This document shows, one piece after another, positions 26,731 to 36,429 of a stretch of DNA of 64,000 bases. The DNA lies in the NCBI RefSeq assembly GCF_000021945.1, contig NC_011831.1, positions 2,369,353-2,433,352 on the forward strand, written 5' to 3'. Origin of the DNA: Chloroflexus aggregans DSM 9485. GTDB lineage: Bacteria > Chloroflexota > Chloroflexia > Chloroflexales > Chloroflexaceae. The position numbers were made by a program, and so were the translations under genes. Positions within the stretch are counted from its first letter, which is position 1, and each line of letters starts with the position of its first letter. Below the pieces are notes generated by a model, which was not told the DNA's origin, searched no databases, and was given only the letters and a program-made list of their open reading frames with translations.

Positions 26731-28734
26731 TTACGAACGCTTCTGATCATCCCAAACTTGTAACCATACTGCAAAACTGATCAATCGCCACAGTTGGCGT
26801 GTGTCGCCCCCATCGGTACACCATTGACGAACAGCGCGACGGACGGCCGGCAGATCGAGATACTCGCCACAGGGAGCGCCGTCAGCGAACAGATCGGGGC
26901 GTGCTGCCAGCAGGTCGCGTTGCCAGGCGACTTCCGGCGTCTCGAACCCAACCTTGTCGCTGCGCCAGGCAATGGCGTCAGGCAGCAATCCATCCATTGC
27001 CTGACGGTGCAGCCATTTCGTCCATCCGTCACGGATCCGTAGATGCGGAGCATGCTGAAAAACGAACTCGACCAACCGGTGATCGAGAAACGGAACGCGC
27101 GACTCGATGCTGAACGCCATCGAATTACGGTCTTCGTAGCGCAGCAGGTGCGGCAAGCTGCTCTCCATAATGGCATCGCGCAGGTGGCGATCGAGTGACG
27201 TCTGTTCGCACCACGATGGACTATTCGCTGGTGCCGCCCGGCGGTACGCAGCCGCAAAGTCGGCGCGTATCACGGGAGACGATGCACGCAGCATCTGCCG
27301 TCCGGCATACGCCAGTGCGATGGCGGGTGCAGGCAGGGTAAAGATCAGCGCATTCCGTACAAGTGGCAGTACAGATTGACCACTGCGCGCGTTGATCAGC
27401 ACTAGCTCCCTAGCAAGCGTCGCGCCGCGCACCTGACGCAACAGGTCGCTCAGATAGCGGTCATATGGTCGGTACCCGGCCAGCAACTCATCAGCGCCCT
27501 GCCCGTCGAGCAGCACCGTTACACCACGTTCGCGTGCCAGCCCCATGACACACCATTGCGCAAAAATGCTGGTCGACTGGAACGGCTCATCTTGGTACCA
27601 TGCCAGTCGCTCAAGATCGGCATTCAGGCGCTCGACCGTTGGGAACACAAAGTGACCATCCGCGGCGGTGGCGCGCAGCACCCGTTCGATTTGTCGCCGT
27701 TCGTTGTAGCGCCCGTCGCTCTCGTACACTGCGCTGAACGTCTTCTGACGCTCACCGATCTGCGCTGCCGAGAGACCATCCTGCCGCATGAGATGATTGA
27801 CTACACAAACAATCGACGATGAGTCGATTCCGCCACTCAGACAGGTGCCGACAGCGACATCCGAGCGTAGTTCGAGTCGCACAGAGTCGATGAACAGATC
27901 GCGGTATGCAGCAATGATGTCGTTCGTTGCAGGTGGTTGATTATGATTGTCCGGCAGCACTACGTTGTAGTAGCGTTGCGGCGTAATGGCGGAATCCGCC
28001 TCGATGTGCAGGCAGTGACCCGGCGGCAGCGCGCGCACGCCGACGAAGAAGGTCGCGCCACGCTGCGGGCTTGGCAAGCGCCCATCCGCGAGAAATTGAT
28101 AGACCACAAGCGGGTCTGGATCGAACGGCAGCGCGTGGGGACCGACCAGCGCTTTAATTTCCGAGGCGAAGGCGACGGTTTGCCCAGTTACAGCGTAGTA
28201 GAGCGGCTTGATGCCGAAACGATCACGTGCCAGAAACAATGTGCGCCGCTCGCGGTCCCAGATCGCAAATGCCCACATGCCGTTCAGTCGTCCCAGACAC
28301 GCCGCGCCCCATTGCGCATATGCCGCAAGAATGACCTCAGTATCGCTCCCACTGCGGAAGCGGTGCCCGAGGTACTGCAATTCCTCGCGCAGTTCGATGT
28401 AGTTGTAGATCTCACCGTTGAACACAATCCAGAAACGTTCGTCGGCGCTCGCCATCGGTTGATGCCCGGCAGGCGACAGGTCGAGGATTGCCAAGCGCCG
28501 AAAACCGAACGCCAGGCTGTTTCCTTCGCCATGCGCCTGAGCGAGCAGCGGCAACGCCAGCCGCCGGTCGGTTTCTTCACCAGCATAGGGTACGCATGTC
28601 CTCTGCAAAGGGTTCGCCAGCAGATACCCCTCATCGTCCGGTCCGCGATGGCGCAGGCGGCTCGTTGCCGTTTGCAGCGCCGTCAGATCGACCGGGCGCC
28701 CGTTGCGATGCCAGATGCCGTAGATGCCGCACAT
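26731..28734 (-). CDS. asnB: Asparagine synthase (glutamine-hydrolysing), AsnB type
   Basis: A 667-residue intact AsnB. Cys2 of MCGIYGIWHR is the glutaminase nucleophile; RLAILDLSPAGHQPM and FNGEIYNY belong to the class II amidotransferase; the synthetase domain has the SGGIDSSSI PP-loop and DGQGADELLAGY. Homologues in O-antigen loci (WbpS/WbpG-type) amidate sugar carboxylates rather than making asparagine; the gene's place in a uronic-acid module makes this plausible but unproven. DNA is visibly more GC-rich than the flanking genes. A paralogue at 53104-55104 is broken by a stop codon. Confidence 0.92.
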   Translation of the reverse strand: MCGIYGIWHRNGRPVDLTALQTATSRLRHRGPDDEGYLLANPLQRTCVPYAGEETDRRLALPLLAQAHGEGNSLAFGFRRLAILDLSPAGHQPMASADERFWIVFNGEIYNYIELREELQYLGHRFRSGSDTEVILAAYAQWGAACLGRLNGMWAFAIWDRERRTLFLARDRFGIKPLYYAVTGQTVAFASEIKALVGPHALPFDPDPLVVYQFLADGRLPSPQRGATFFVGVRALPPGHCLHIEADSAITPQRYYNVVLPDNHNQPPATNDIIAAYRDLFIDSVRLELRSDVAVGTCLSGGIDSSSIVCVVNHLMRQDGLSAAQIGERQKTFSAVYESDGRYNERRQIERVLRATAADGHFVFPTVERLNADLERLAWYQDEPFQSTSIFAQWCVMGLARERGVTVLLDGQGADELLAGYRPYDRYLSDLLRQVRGATLARELVLINARSGQSVLPLVRNALIFTLPAPAIALAYAGRQMLRASSPVIRADFAAAYRRAAPANSPSWCEQTSLDRHLRDAIMESSLPHLLRYEDRNSMAFSIESRVPFLDHRLVEFVFQHAPHLRIRDGWTKWLHRQAMDGLLPDAIAWRSDKVGFETPEVAWQRDLLAARPDLFADGAPCGEYLDLPAVRRAVRQWCTDGGDTRQLWRLISFAVWLQVWDDQKRS

Positions 28735-28744
28735 GTCTTTTCCT

Positions 28745-28882
28745 GTGAGAACTGAGAACTGAGAATTGAGAATCGGAAGGCGAACGTCGGGAGTTAGGGG
28801 TCAGAGAACCTTCTCACCTTCAACGTTCAACGACCGTTCTACCTTCCACCCCTCTTACCTCTTACCTCTTGCCTCTTGCCTC
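28745..28882. repeat. Low-complexity heptamer-like intergenic DNA
   Basis: Stretches such as GAGAACTGAGAACTGAGAAT and CTTACCTCTTACCTCTTGCC are imperfect 7-8 bp reiterations. Similar DNA occurs at 34665-34790, 38870-39065 and 40990-41080, only within the GC-rich cluster A. Confidence 0.75.
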
Positions 28883-28884
28883 AT

Positions 28885-30089
28885 TCAACCCCCATCCGAC
28901 GCGCGTCGGAGCAGACGGTCGCACAATGCCACAACCTTCGTCATTTCGGTGGATGCATTCATTCGAGCGGCGACGGCGCGCGCTGCGCAGCGCATGGTCT
29001 GAATCTCTTCCGCGCTGAGTCGATTGAGGGTTGCCGCGACCGCTGCTGGATCGAACGACGGCGCGACCACACCGCACCGCCACTCACGGACGAATGCCGC
29101 CATACCGGGGGACGGACCGACACAGACCGCCAGACCGGCGTGGATGAAATCAAACAGTTTGTTGGGCAGCGCGATGCTGCTGTTATAGTTCGTTGGTTGG
29201 AGCAAATAGATTCCCATATCGAACGATGCAATCTTTGGCATAATCTGATCAGGCGCGACCGGGTCGAGAAACGTGACCCGCCCCGGCGCAACCCGGTCGG
29301 CGTAGATCCGTAAATGCCGGATATACCCCTCATCGCCGACGAGCATGAACGAGAGATGGTAGCGCCGATCACAGAGCCGGATAGTATCGATCATCAACTC
29401 TAGCGCGCGCGGATGGCGCTGCCATGGTGGATCAGGCGCACCGTATGCGGATCGACCGTGTGATCCTCAACGGCAACATACTCCGGCGCATTCAACACGA
29501 CCGTAGGCAGGAACCCGAACTCCTCGCCGTACCGTTGTGCAATCTCTGGCGCGACGGTCAGCGTTGCAGCGGCGTGAACCGCATAGTGATGCAGAAAGTA
29601 GACGGTCATCGGCGCGGCGAATAACCGCCATTTCCACTGTTCTTCCCATTCGAGCGGCGCATACTCGTGCAGGTCGAGGATCATTGGCGCATTCCAGCGC
29701 GCCGCCAGTCGCCATCCCAGCGGCAGCGCCGACCAATCGTTTGCAAAGACCAGGTCCGCGCGGATCTGCCGCAACTGCTCGAATGCCCGGCGATAAAGAC
29801 GTTGCAGCCAGTACCAGAGTTCATAGCAGACGGACGGCTGCCATACCTTACCTGCTATCAGCAGCGCCTTGAGGTATTGCATTTCATACCAGCGCGGTGG
29901 ATCAACGGAAAACCAGCGCACGCTGTCGGCGTTCTGCCAGCGCTGCGGTGGCGCGCCATACCCCAGCACAACCAGATCGTAGTGTGGCGCCAGGTAGTGG
30001 ATTTGCCGCAGCACCCGCGCATCGCGGGCGATGGGGGAGAAGGAGATAATGCAGATGGTTGGGCGAGATGTTTGCATTCTACTCATCAT
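28885..30089 (-). pseudogene. Glycosyltransferase (GT4 type), broken by one frameshift
   Basis: Two frames make one GT-B protein. The first part (from ATG 30089, overlapping the previous stop as ATGATGA) reads ICIISFSPIARDARVLRQI, then LVFANDWSALPLG and LDLHEYAPLEWE. The frame ends in VRLIHHGSAIRAR-stop at 29400. The second part continues in another frame with LELMIDTIRLCDRRYHL, DSYLLQPT-like region and NKLFDFIHAGLAVCVGPSPG. The shift falls in a GCGCGCGC run at 29401-29410, a slippage-prone site, so a sequencing artefact, phase variation or a true mutation are all possible. Confidence 0.8.
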
Positions 30090-31243
30090 GATTTTGACCA
30101 TATTTCGTTGTAGATTGTCTCAATGTTTCGTAAAAACGCTTCTTCGCCAAAACGTTGACAAACGCTTTCTCGAATAAGAGATGGATCGTACTGCACCCGG
30201 TCCTGCAAAAACTGCTTCATTGCGTCAGCAAGCGCATATGGGTCGGCAATGGGCACGAGCAAACCGCATCCATCTTCAACGACAAACTCCGGTCCGCCAC
30301 AACGCGTGGCAATGACCGGTTTTCCGCATGCCATTGCTTCACCTAGTACGACACCAAACGTTTCGTGAATGCTCGGCAGAATGAACACATCGCACCAGCG
30401 CATCCAATCACGCACCTGTGTCCGATTGAGGAGACCGACAAAACGACAGATATCTTTCAGACCGAATTGGCGAGCCAACTGTTCCAATCGTGGGCGCGCT
30501 GGCCCATCGCCGCCGATGACCAGCTCGAACGGGCAATCAATCTGTTGACGGAGTAAGGCAGCAGCTTGTAAAAGATGATCGACCCCCTTTTGTTCGGTCA
30601 AAAGAGCAACGGTTAGAAATCGCTTTTTGGATTGAGTGGGTTCGGCATCTGTTTCCGAGGGTGTAAAGAAGCGCGTTTTGATGACTTCACCCAGCACTCG
30701 CACATCGGTAGTTGGCACAAATTCAAGAATGCGCTGTCTGAGCGACGGACTAATTGCCAACACGGGAAGATGTATTATTGTCTCACGCACCAAATACCGC
30801 TGCAATCTCGTGTATAGATGAACGGTAAAAGGACTGGTATGTTCTGTCAGAATTGCCGGAACACCCCACGCTTGCGCAGCGCGTGCCGCGATCCAACCAC
30901 ACGGTAGCACAACGTGGGCGTGAATAAGATCAGGACGACCGTGGTGGTGAATATATTGTCGCAATCCCTGCCAGGCAAAATAGGCGCTGCTCAGGAGACT
31001 CAGGTGAGGCACATACGGCAGGGTTGGTGCATATACACGATAGATGGTGAGATTTCCGTCGCGCTCGATACCATGGTAAGAGTGATTGCGTAATGTAGCG
31101 CGCAATCCTGTCGTCTGTACTGCCAGAACAGTTACCTCAAAGTGTTCTGCCAGAATTTGCGCCTGTTCTTTGATGAATACGCCACCCACTGGCGACGTCG
31201 CGTTTGGATACCAGCTGGCCAAGATGAGAATCCTACGATGCAT
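30086..31243 (-). CDS. GT4 glycosyltransferase
   Basis: From ATG 31243 (GAGGAGA upstream) the protein has 385 residues. MHRRILILASWYPNATSPVG and GVFIKEQAQIL are typical for GT4 enzymes of capsule/EPS loci; HVVLPCGWIA, GGDGPARPRLEQLA, and PSIHETFGVVLGEAMACGKP (the E(x)7E donor motif) are intact. It transfers a sugar to the growing lipid-linked unit in the cytoplasm. Its 5' end overlaps the flippase stop by 11 bases. Confidence 0.92.
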   Translation of the reverse strand: MHRRILILASWYPNATSPVGGVFIKEQAQILAEHFEVTVLAVQTTGLRATLRNHSYHGIERDGNLTIYRVYAPTLPYVPHLSLLSSAYFAWQGLRQYIHHHGRPDLIHAHVVLPCGWIAARAAQAWGVPAILTEHTSPFTVHLYTRLQRYLVRETIIHLPVLAISPSLRQRILEFVPTTDVRVLGEVIKTRFFTPSETDAEPTQSKKRFLTVALLTEQKGVDHLLQAAALLRQQIDCPFELVIGGDGPARPRLEQLARQFGLKDICRFVGLLNRTQVRDWMRWCDVFILPSIHETFGVVLGEAMACGKPVIATRCGGPEFVVEDGCGLLVPIADPYALADAMKQFLQDRVQYDPSLIRESVCQRFGEEAFLRNIETIYNEIWSKS

Positions 31244-32624
31244 GCTGCTCTCCTCGAATTCGTCTTGCTGTCGCAACAATCAGGCTCAGATCATCTCTTG
31301 TTACCAGCAGCGCATGCATTGGGGATATGCTCGCTTCGCGCGCGAAGAGTGCAACCACCGCTAGGGTAGTCGCCAGATATGACATACTGCTGGCAATCGC
31401 CGCTCCGACAATCCCTAGCGATGGAATAAGAACGACATCCAGTGCTATAGTGACAACCAGACCAATCAGCGAAGCAAGGAAGTTCAGATGCGGCTTGCCA
31501 ATGCCGGCAAAGTACGATCCAATGACATTGGTGATGCTAAAGATCGTCACGCCCGGCAATAACCACATCAACGCTGGCACGCTCTCTCGAAATGCAGTGC
31601 CAAATATCAGCGGCAGCAGCATATCGCCTCCTGATGCTAATCCTCCAGACAGAAAAATGCTCAGCCACAGTGAAAGGCGCGACATGCGCGCCGTTCGTTG
31701 TGAGACGCTTACGCGATCTTCAGAGGAGGCAACATTTGGATACAATACCTGTGATGCTGCACTAGAAACCAGCCATAACAACTGGGCAATACCCACAGCC
31801 AGCGAGTATAGACCAACGCCTTTGACCCCCACAAAGTAACCGACAACGAAAATATCAAAACGATAGTTCAGAAACTGGACCATATTTGCCAGATACGATG
31901 GGACCGAGTATGTTATGACTTCGGATAAGCCGCTCTCCTGCTGGAGTGAACCGGTCAGCCACGGCCTGAGCGCCCACAGCAATAGGAACACGACCGCCAT
32001 AGCACCGCTGACCTGCGCCCATACAAGTGCTTCAGCCGTGAGTTGTTGATCTTGAAGCCAAGATGCGCATATGAGTGCAAAGATCACACTGAACGTTAAG
32101 ATTTTTCCGTACAGATCGATGATGTTGACGCGCGGGATTTCTTGCAAGCCAATCAATACATTGCGATAATGTCCCGCTAACAGGCTGCAAAGCACAAGAA
32201 GCGCAACGGCAACCACTCTCCAGCGCTCACTTCCTAGCGGCATGAGAGCTGGAGCCAGCGTCGTTTGCATCAATCCAGCCAAAGTAACCGTTGCCAGCGC
32301 TGTCTGGAGCAATGCAATGAGCGCGAGACGCACAAGTAACCCGCTGATGATTGCACGTCCGCGCGCCACTACATACACGATTCCAGACTGAAGCGACAAT
32401 CCGAAAACCATTGCCAGCAATGTTCCGGTTGCCATGATCAGATCGGCGCTTCCCTTCGCTGCCGGACCAAACCCCCGCGCGATCGCAATACTGCTCACCA
32501 TGCCGATCACGACGGAAAGAAGACTGGTGGCAAATGAATGAATGCTGCTGTACAAAAGCGATGATGGCTTGTACGACGTATCACGCAGATCTGTGACACG
32601 CATAAAACCCAGGAGATGTTTCAT
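31233..32624 (-). CDS. Polysaccharide / lipid-linked oligosaccharide flippase (Wzx, MOP superfamily)
   Basis: A 463-residue protein with about 12-14 hydrophobic segments. The N terminus has SFATSLLSVVIGMVSSIAIA followed by GFGPAAKGSADLI, the MATE/MOP start seen in RfbX/Wzx proteins. It probably carries completed undecaprenyl-linked repeat units across the membrane. Its start overlaps the upstream methyltransferase stop by four bases (ATGA), and it overlaps the downstream GT4, so the three form a tightly coupled operon. Lower GC than asnB. Confidence 0.88.
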   Translation of the reverse strand: MKHLLGFMRVTDLRDTSYKPSSLLYSSIHSFATSLLSVVIGMVSSIAIARGFGPAAKGSADLIMATGTLLAMVFGLSLQSGIVYVVARGRAIISGLLVRLALIALLQTALATVTLAGLMQTTLAPALMPLGSERWRVVAVALLVLCSLLAGHYRNVLIGLQEIPRVNIIDLYGKILTFSVIFALICASWLQDQQLTAEALVWAQVSGAMAVVFLLLWALRPWLTGSLQQESGLSEVITYSVPSYLANMVQFLNYRFDIFVVGYFVGVKGVGLYSLAVGIAQLLWLVSSAASQVLYPNVASSEDRVSVSQRTARMSRLSLWLSIFLSGGLASGGDMLLPLIFGTAFRESVPALMWLLPGVTIFSITNVIGSYFAGIGKPHLNFLASLIGLVVTIALDVVLIPSLGIVGAAIASSMSYLATTLAVVALFAREASISPMHALLVTRDDLSLIVATARRIRGEQHAS

Positions 32625-33415
32625 TTTATCCCCATAGCTGTCAGATTTCCACCAAACAGTGCGTTGTACAAGAGCGAGCGTTTGACAATGCTCAGTCTCC
32701 CGGTTGGAGCAGGGCTGTCAAACCAGACGCGGACACAGCGAAACCCTGCGCGCCAGAGTGCAACATAGAGTGACAGATAGCTCTGTTCATTGAGATGAAG
32801 TTTAGGGTAACCAGGATGGAGGGTGTCAGCAGGACGCGCGCCAATGTCGATCCCACTTCTCCAGCGCACGTACCACCGCATCAGAGGGTGGGTATGTCGG
32901 GACCATCGATTAGGAGAAGTATAAACAAGCAGTCTTCCGACGGGTTTCAGCCATTTCTTGATATTCTTGAGAATGATTGCGCTTTCATGGGGTGATACAT
33001 GTTCAATGAACTCAGACATCAGAACCTTATCAAATGTATTAGTGCGAAAAATGTCATCGGTGTCAACGGCGCATAGAAAAGATGCCTGGATTTCTCTATG
33101 GTTGTTTTGTATGATTGCCTCTAATTTTTGCCGTGCCAACACAATCGCATCGTAGGAAAAATCACACCCAACCGCGATTGCACCAAGATAACCTGCTGCA
33201 ATGACCACTTCACCGCGTCCACACCCCAGATCCAGAAAGCGTTCTCCCGGCTGAACGTTGAGGAGTTCAAGGTTGCGGCATGCACGGTTGAATAATGTCT
33301 GTGGAGTGCCGTCGAAGCAGGCAAACTGGTCATACCCATCGACTCGCTGGAGAAAATATTCTTGATGGTAGACATCACGCACGTCAGTAGAGCGTAACGG
33401 ACGGTGATAGTGCAT
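32621..33415 (-). CDS. Class I SAM-dependent methyltransferase
   Basis: A 264-residue protein with the SAM-binding motif I FLDLGCGRGEVVIAAG (about residues 60-75), the acidic GCDFSYDAI motif II, and KVLMSEFIEHV and GRLLVYTSPNRW further on. This is a UbiE/Coq5-like methyltransferase placed at the head of the flippase/glycosyltransferase operon; it likely methylates a sugar or lipid carrier intermediate. It starts MHYHRPLRSTDVRDVYHQEY. The leader between 33416 and 33680 has no gene. Confidence 0.88.
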   Translation of the reverse strand: MHYHRPLRSTDVRDVYHQEYFLQRVDGYDQFACFDGTPQTLFNRACRNLELLNVQPGERFLDLGCGRGEVVIAAGYLGAIAVGCDFSYDAIVLARQKLEAIIQNNHREIQASFLCAVDTDDIFRTNTFDKVLMSEFIEHVSPHESAIILKNIKKWLKPVGRLLVYTSPNRWSRHTHPLMRWYVRWRSGIDIGARPADTLHPGYPKLHLNEQSYLSLYVALWRAGFRCVRVWFDSPAPTGRLSIVKRSLLYNALFGGNLTAMGIK

Positions 33416-34029
33416 AAGCTTCCTCGCAATCAGTGAATTTATTACGGCAGACGCTGTCAGTGCAGCGTGGATGAGGCAGAGAGTGTATCAAAAAATCGCG
33501 TCAATTCACTTCTAAAGCTGCCATCACTTAAGGCTCGCGATGATGCATCCGTATGCACCTCAGGCGCGGATATTATCTTGGTTGTTGGTTTGCTGACACT
33601 CCGGTGCTTCGACTGGTGGACTTGCTCTCCTCTCGCCTCCTACTTCTCGCCACTTTTACCACCTGCTAAGGATCTGCTCGAAGATTGCACCGGATTATGC
33701 CCTAAAGCGCATATGCCGGGTGCAGGTGTAAACGGACTTCACCTGATAAGCCTTTAGCTTTGCACGAGTGCTCAACGTAGAGCCTATGAGCTTATCTCGC
33801 GAAGCCACAGCGACGTCCGTCATGAAATCAATACCAGCATGGATTCGTCTCATCATATCCCTGTTTTATTAGGTATGCCGGTGCCTGAAAACCTTCATTA
33901 CGCCTTCTCTCTGAACCAGTATAGTCTATCGTGTGCGTTTATGGATCACAAAATCGCGTCAATTCACTTACAAAGCCGCTATGAAGCAGACAGGCGGGGA
34001 GGTTGAAGGTTGGTTGGAAGTTGATCTGT
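33416..34029. other. Gene-free, repeat-bearing stretch
   Basis: No reliable gene. It contains ATCGCGTCAATTCACTT twice (about 33495 and 33952), with similar flanking bases, and the first copy of a ~160-bp direct repeat at 33679-33840. The two ATCGCGTC words enclose that repeat. Confidence 0.6.
33679..33840 (+). repeat. ~160-bp direct repeat, copy 1 (partner 36183-36346)
   Basis: Shared words include CCGGATTATG, CCTAAAGCGCATATGCCGGG, GTGTAAACGGACTTCACCT, GAGCCTATGAGCTTATCTCG and CGAAGCCACAGCGACGTCC. The two copies are in the same orientation, 2.5 kb apart, and flank the aminotransferase with the Uma2 and aminotransferase relics. Confidence 0.88.
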
Positions 34030-34200
34030 ATCACAAAGCATGTCGACATAGGACAACAGATTGTGTGGACGATCTTACACTCTATAATCGCTGTCAGCGC
34101 TTTCTACCGCTGCACGATGCGGATGATGCGCTGGTTGTCGATGCACCGTCACTGCAATGCTTTGGACCGTATCACGGTTTCGTTCGACAGCAGTGCGCAG
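34030..34200 (-). pseudogene. Eroded 3' fragment of a DegT-type aminotransferase gene
   Basis: Base-level similarity to the 3' part of the intact aminotransferase (about 34995-35140): shared features are CAGGA/CAGGACA, CGATCTT, the CGCGGATGA / TGCGGATGA words and CTGGTTGT. In that region the intact gene encodes [11 protein letters not shown] and [13 protein letters not shown]. Neither open frame nor start remains. The similarity was judged by eye. Confidence 0.55.
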
Positions 34201-34399
34201 TCGCCAGCGATGCGTGCATGGCGTCCGGCCGTCGGTTGCCGCTGCCGCTGGCGGGGCTGGAGTGGGCGTTCGCCAGTGATGCGCGTATGGCGCCTAGTTG
34301 CCGTGCGCATTGGTGGAACGATGACCGGTCCTGCCATGAAATGCAGGCAATGGTCCGTGCGTTCCGCTGCCCTGCCATCCTGAATGACGCAGAGCGGCA

Positions 34400-34563
34400 G
34401 ATCGACTGTCACCCTAGGATGCATTACGTTCTCCAGCGTGAGCGGAACCTGCTCGTAGTGATGCGGGTCGTCGGGGGGCGGGCGCAGCACGGCACCAGCC
34501 GTAGCGGAAGAGGTCCTCGGCGAGCGTGACCGTCGTTGGCGGGGTGATAATGGTCTGCGTCAC
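34400..34563 (-). pseudogene. Remnant of a Uma2-family (DUF820) endonuclease-like gene
   Basis: From a GTG at 34563 with GAGGAG upstream, the minus strand reads TIITPPTTVTLAEDLFRYGW; then a shift to another frame gives RPPPDDPHHYEQVPLTLENV and MHPR. The 'FRYGWR...EQVPLTLEDVLHP' pattern is the start of Uma2-like PD-(D/E)XK proteins, which are abundant in cyanobacteria and Chloroflexota. Downstream (34200-34400) shows only a small internal duplication of GATGCGTGCATGGCG-like words. Confidence 0.65.
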
Positions 34564-34664
34564 AGCGATTCTCCTCGTGACCGGTTGACCGTGCAGGGTG
34601 CGCGCGTCGGGCGACCCTGCACGTTGTTATTGTGTCATACCACACACATGTGCGATGCGAGAAG

Positions 34665-34790
34665 CGAGGTTAAGAAGGTTGAAGGTTGAGGGTGAAAAGT
34701 GCAACATTCACGTGTAACGTGTAATGCTCAACGTCTTCCCGCCTTCTATCCTCCCACGTTCAACGTTCAATCCTCCCACTTGAACTTGCG
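34665..34790. repeat. Low-complexity intergenic DNA
   Basis: Reiterated GTTGAAGGTTGAGG and CACGTTCAACGTTCAATCC words, of the same kind as 28745-28882; no gene. Confidence 0.7.
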
Positions 34791-34832
34791 GAGGCATTGC
34801 GGTACAGGGGAGAGGTTGCGGTGCAACCGTTT

Positions 34833-36074
34833 CTACCCGCATCCCTCCATCACGCCTGCAACCACCGCCTCCAGCATTTCGTCGGTCAACTCCGGGTAGA
34901 TCGGCAGCGCCAAGGTTTCGGCGGCAGCGCATTCGCTTACCGGCAGATCGCCGGGGCGATGCCCCAGGTAGGCGAAGCACTCCTGAAGGTGCAGTGGCAC
35001 AGGATAGTAGATTTCGTGACCGATCTTGCGCGCTTTGAGCGTCGCCATGACCTTTTCTCGCTGGGGAACGCGGATGACGAACTGGTTGTAGATGTGCCGG
35101 CGCTCCGGCGCCTCGACCGGCAACACGACTTTTCCTGGCGGCAGAGCGCACGCGCCGGTGCTGCGCGCGCGGCATCCGTCCGTCAGACAGTCTGGTGGGT
35201 CGGTGACCAATCCCGCCTCGCTGAAGAGGCGGCGGTAGATTGCTGCATTTCGCTGCCGCCCCGCCGTCCAGTCATCGAGGTATTTCAACTTGACCCGCAA
35301 TACAGCCGCCTGCAAAGCGTCGAGGCGGAAGTTGCCGCCGATCAGTTTGTGGTAGTACTTCGGATGGGCGCCGTGCCCCCGGAGCAACCGAACTCGCTCC
35401 GCCAGCGCAGCGTCGTTTGTGGTGACCATGCCGCCGTCGCCGAAGCCTCCCAGGTTTTTCGATGGGAAGAAACTGAAGCATCCTATGTGCCCGATTGAAC
35501 CGGCGCGCCGACCTTTGTACTCCGATCCGATCGCTTGCGCTGCGTCTTCGATGACGATCAGGTTGTGACGCTGCGCGATCTCCATGATCGGGTCCATGTC
35601 CGCCATTTGCCCGTAGAGGTGCACCGGCATGATCACCCGTGTGCGGGGTGTGATGCGCGCCTCGATTCCTGCCGGATCGATATTGAAGGTCAATGGATCG
35701 ATGTCCACAAAAACGGGAACAGCGCCAAGCCGGGCAATCGAACCGGCGGTGGCAAAGAAGGTGTAGGGCGTGGTGATAACTTCATCGCCGGGTTGGATGT
35801 CGATTGCCATGAGCGCGACGAGCAGCGCGTCGGTGCCGGAAGAGACGCCGATGCCATAGGCGCACCCGGAGTAGGCGGCGACTTCGCGTTCCAACGCTTC
35901 GACTTCGGGACCAAGAATGAACATCTGTGCGTCGGCGACACGGTCGATCGCAGCGCGGATCTCGTCGCGGATGGCAACGTATTGGGCTTTGAGATCCAGC
36001 AACGGCACAGGGGGACGCGGCTGGGAAGGTGATGACTTCGAGGCTGGAGGTGTTTGGGGTTCGTTGGTTATCAC
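34833..36074 (-). CDS. DegT/DnrJ/EryC1 sugar aminotransferase (WbpE-like), copy A
   Basis: A 413-residue intact PLP aminotransferase. [17 protein letters not shown] and [16 protein letters not shown] mark the family's N terminus; [40 protein letters not shown] and the internal aldimine lysine in [16 protein letters not shown] are present. The stretch with several Cys ([20 protein letters not shown]) between 285 and 310 is also in the copy at 55190. It probably aminates C3 of a UDP-3-keto-uronate sugar in a UDP-ManNAc3NAcA-type pathway (WbpE step). GC-rich like asnB. Confidence 0.92.
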   Translation of the reverse strand: MITNEPQTPPASKSSPSQPRPPVPLLDLKAQYVAIRDEIRAAIDRVADAQMFILGPEVEALEREVAAYSGCAYGIGVSSGTDALLVALMAIDIQPGDEVITTPYTFFATAGSIARLGAVPVFVDIDPLTFNIDPAGIEARITPRTRVIMPVHLYGQMADMDPIMEIAQRHNLIVIEDAAQAIGSEYKGRRAGSIGHIGCFSFFPSKNLGGFGDGGMVTTNDAALAERVRLLRGHGAHPKYYHKLIGGNFRLDALQAAVLRVKLKYLDDWTAGRQRNAAIYRRLFSEAGLVTDPPDCLTDGCRARSTGACALPPGKVVLPVEAPERRHIYNQFVIRVPQREKVMATLKARKIGHEIYYPVPLHLQECFAYLGHRPGDLPVSECAAAETLALPIYPELTDEMLEAVVAGVMEGCG

Positions 36075-36182
36075 TGTAACCTCTTGATGTATTTATCAGA
36101 TGTGTATGTTCGTGCCGCTTTATCTACAATGAAATTAGGAGATCACATCTTCTCACATTTTACCCGGTTTCAGACCATATAA

Positions 36183-36346
36183 CGAAGATTACACCGGATT
36201 ATGTCCTAAAGCGCATATGCCGGGTACAGGTGTAAACGGACTTCACCTATGAGCCTTTAGCTTTGCGCAAGTGCTCAACATAGAGCCTATGAGCTTATCT
36301 CGCGAAGCCACAGCGACGTCCTTCATGAAACAGATCAATACAGCAT
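36183..36346 (+). repeat. ~160-bp direct repeat, copy 2 (partner 33679-33840)
   Basis: Second copy of the repeat described at 33679; it lies just upstream (5') of the aminotransferase gene and abuts the eroded dehydrogenase fragment. Confidence 0.88.
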
Positions 36347-36429
36347 AGCGCGCCTTATTGTATCTTACACGTACACCTTTGTCAACCCGAACTTGCCGAC
36401 TGTGAGCCATATGCCGTCGCGCGGCATAC

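Noticed and set aside
33467-34529. Plus-strand frames of 96 and 198 residues
   Set aside because: They are shadows of repeat and pseudogene DNA (aminotransferase and Uma2 relics on the minus strand).
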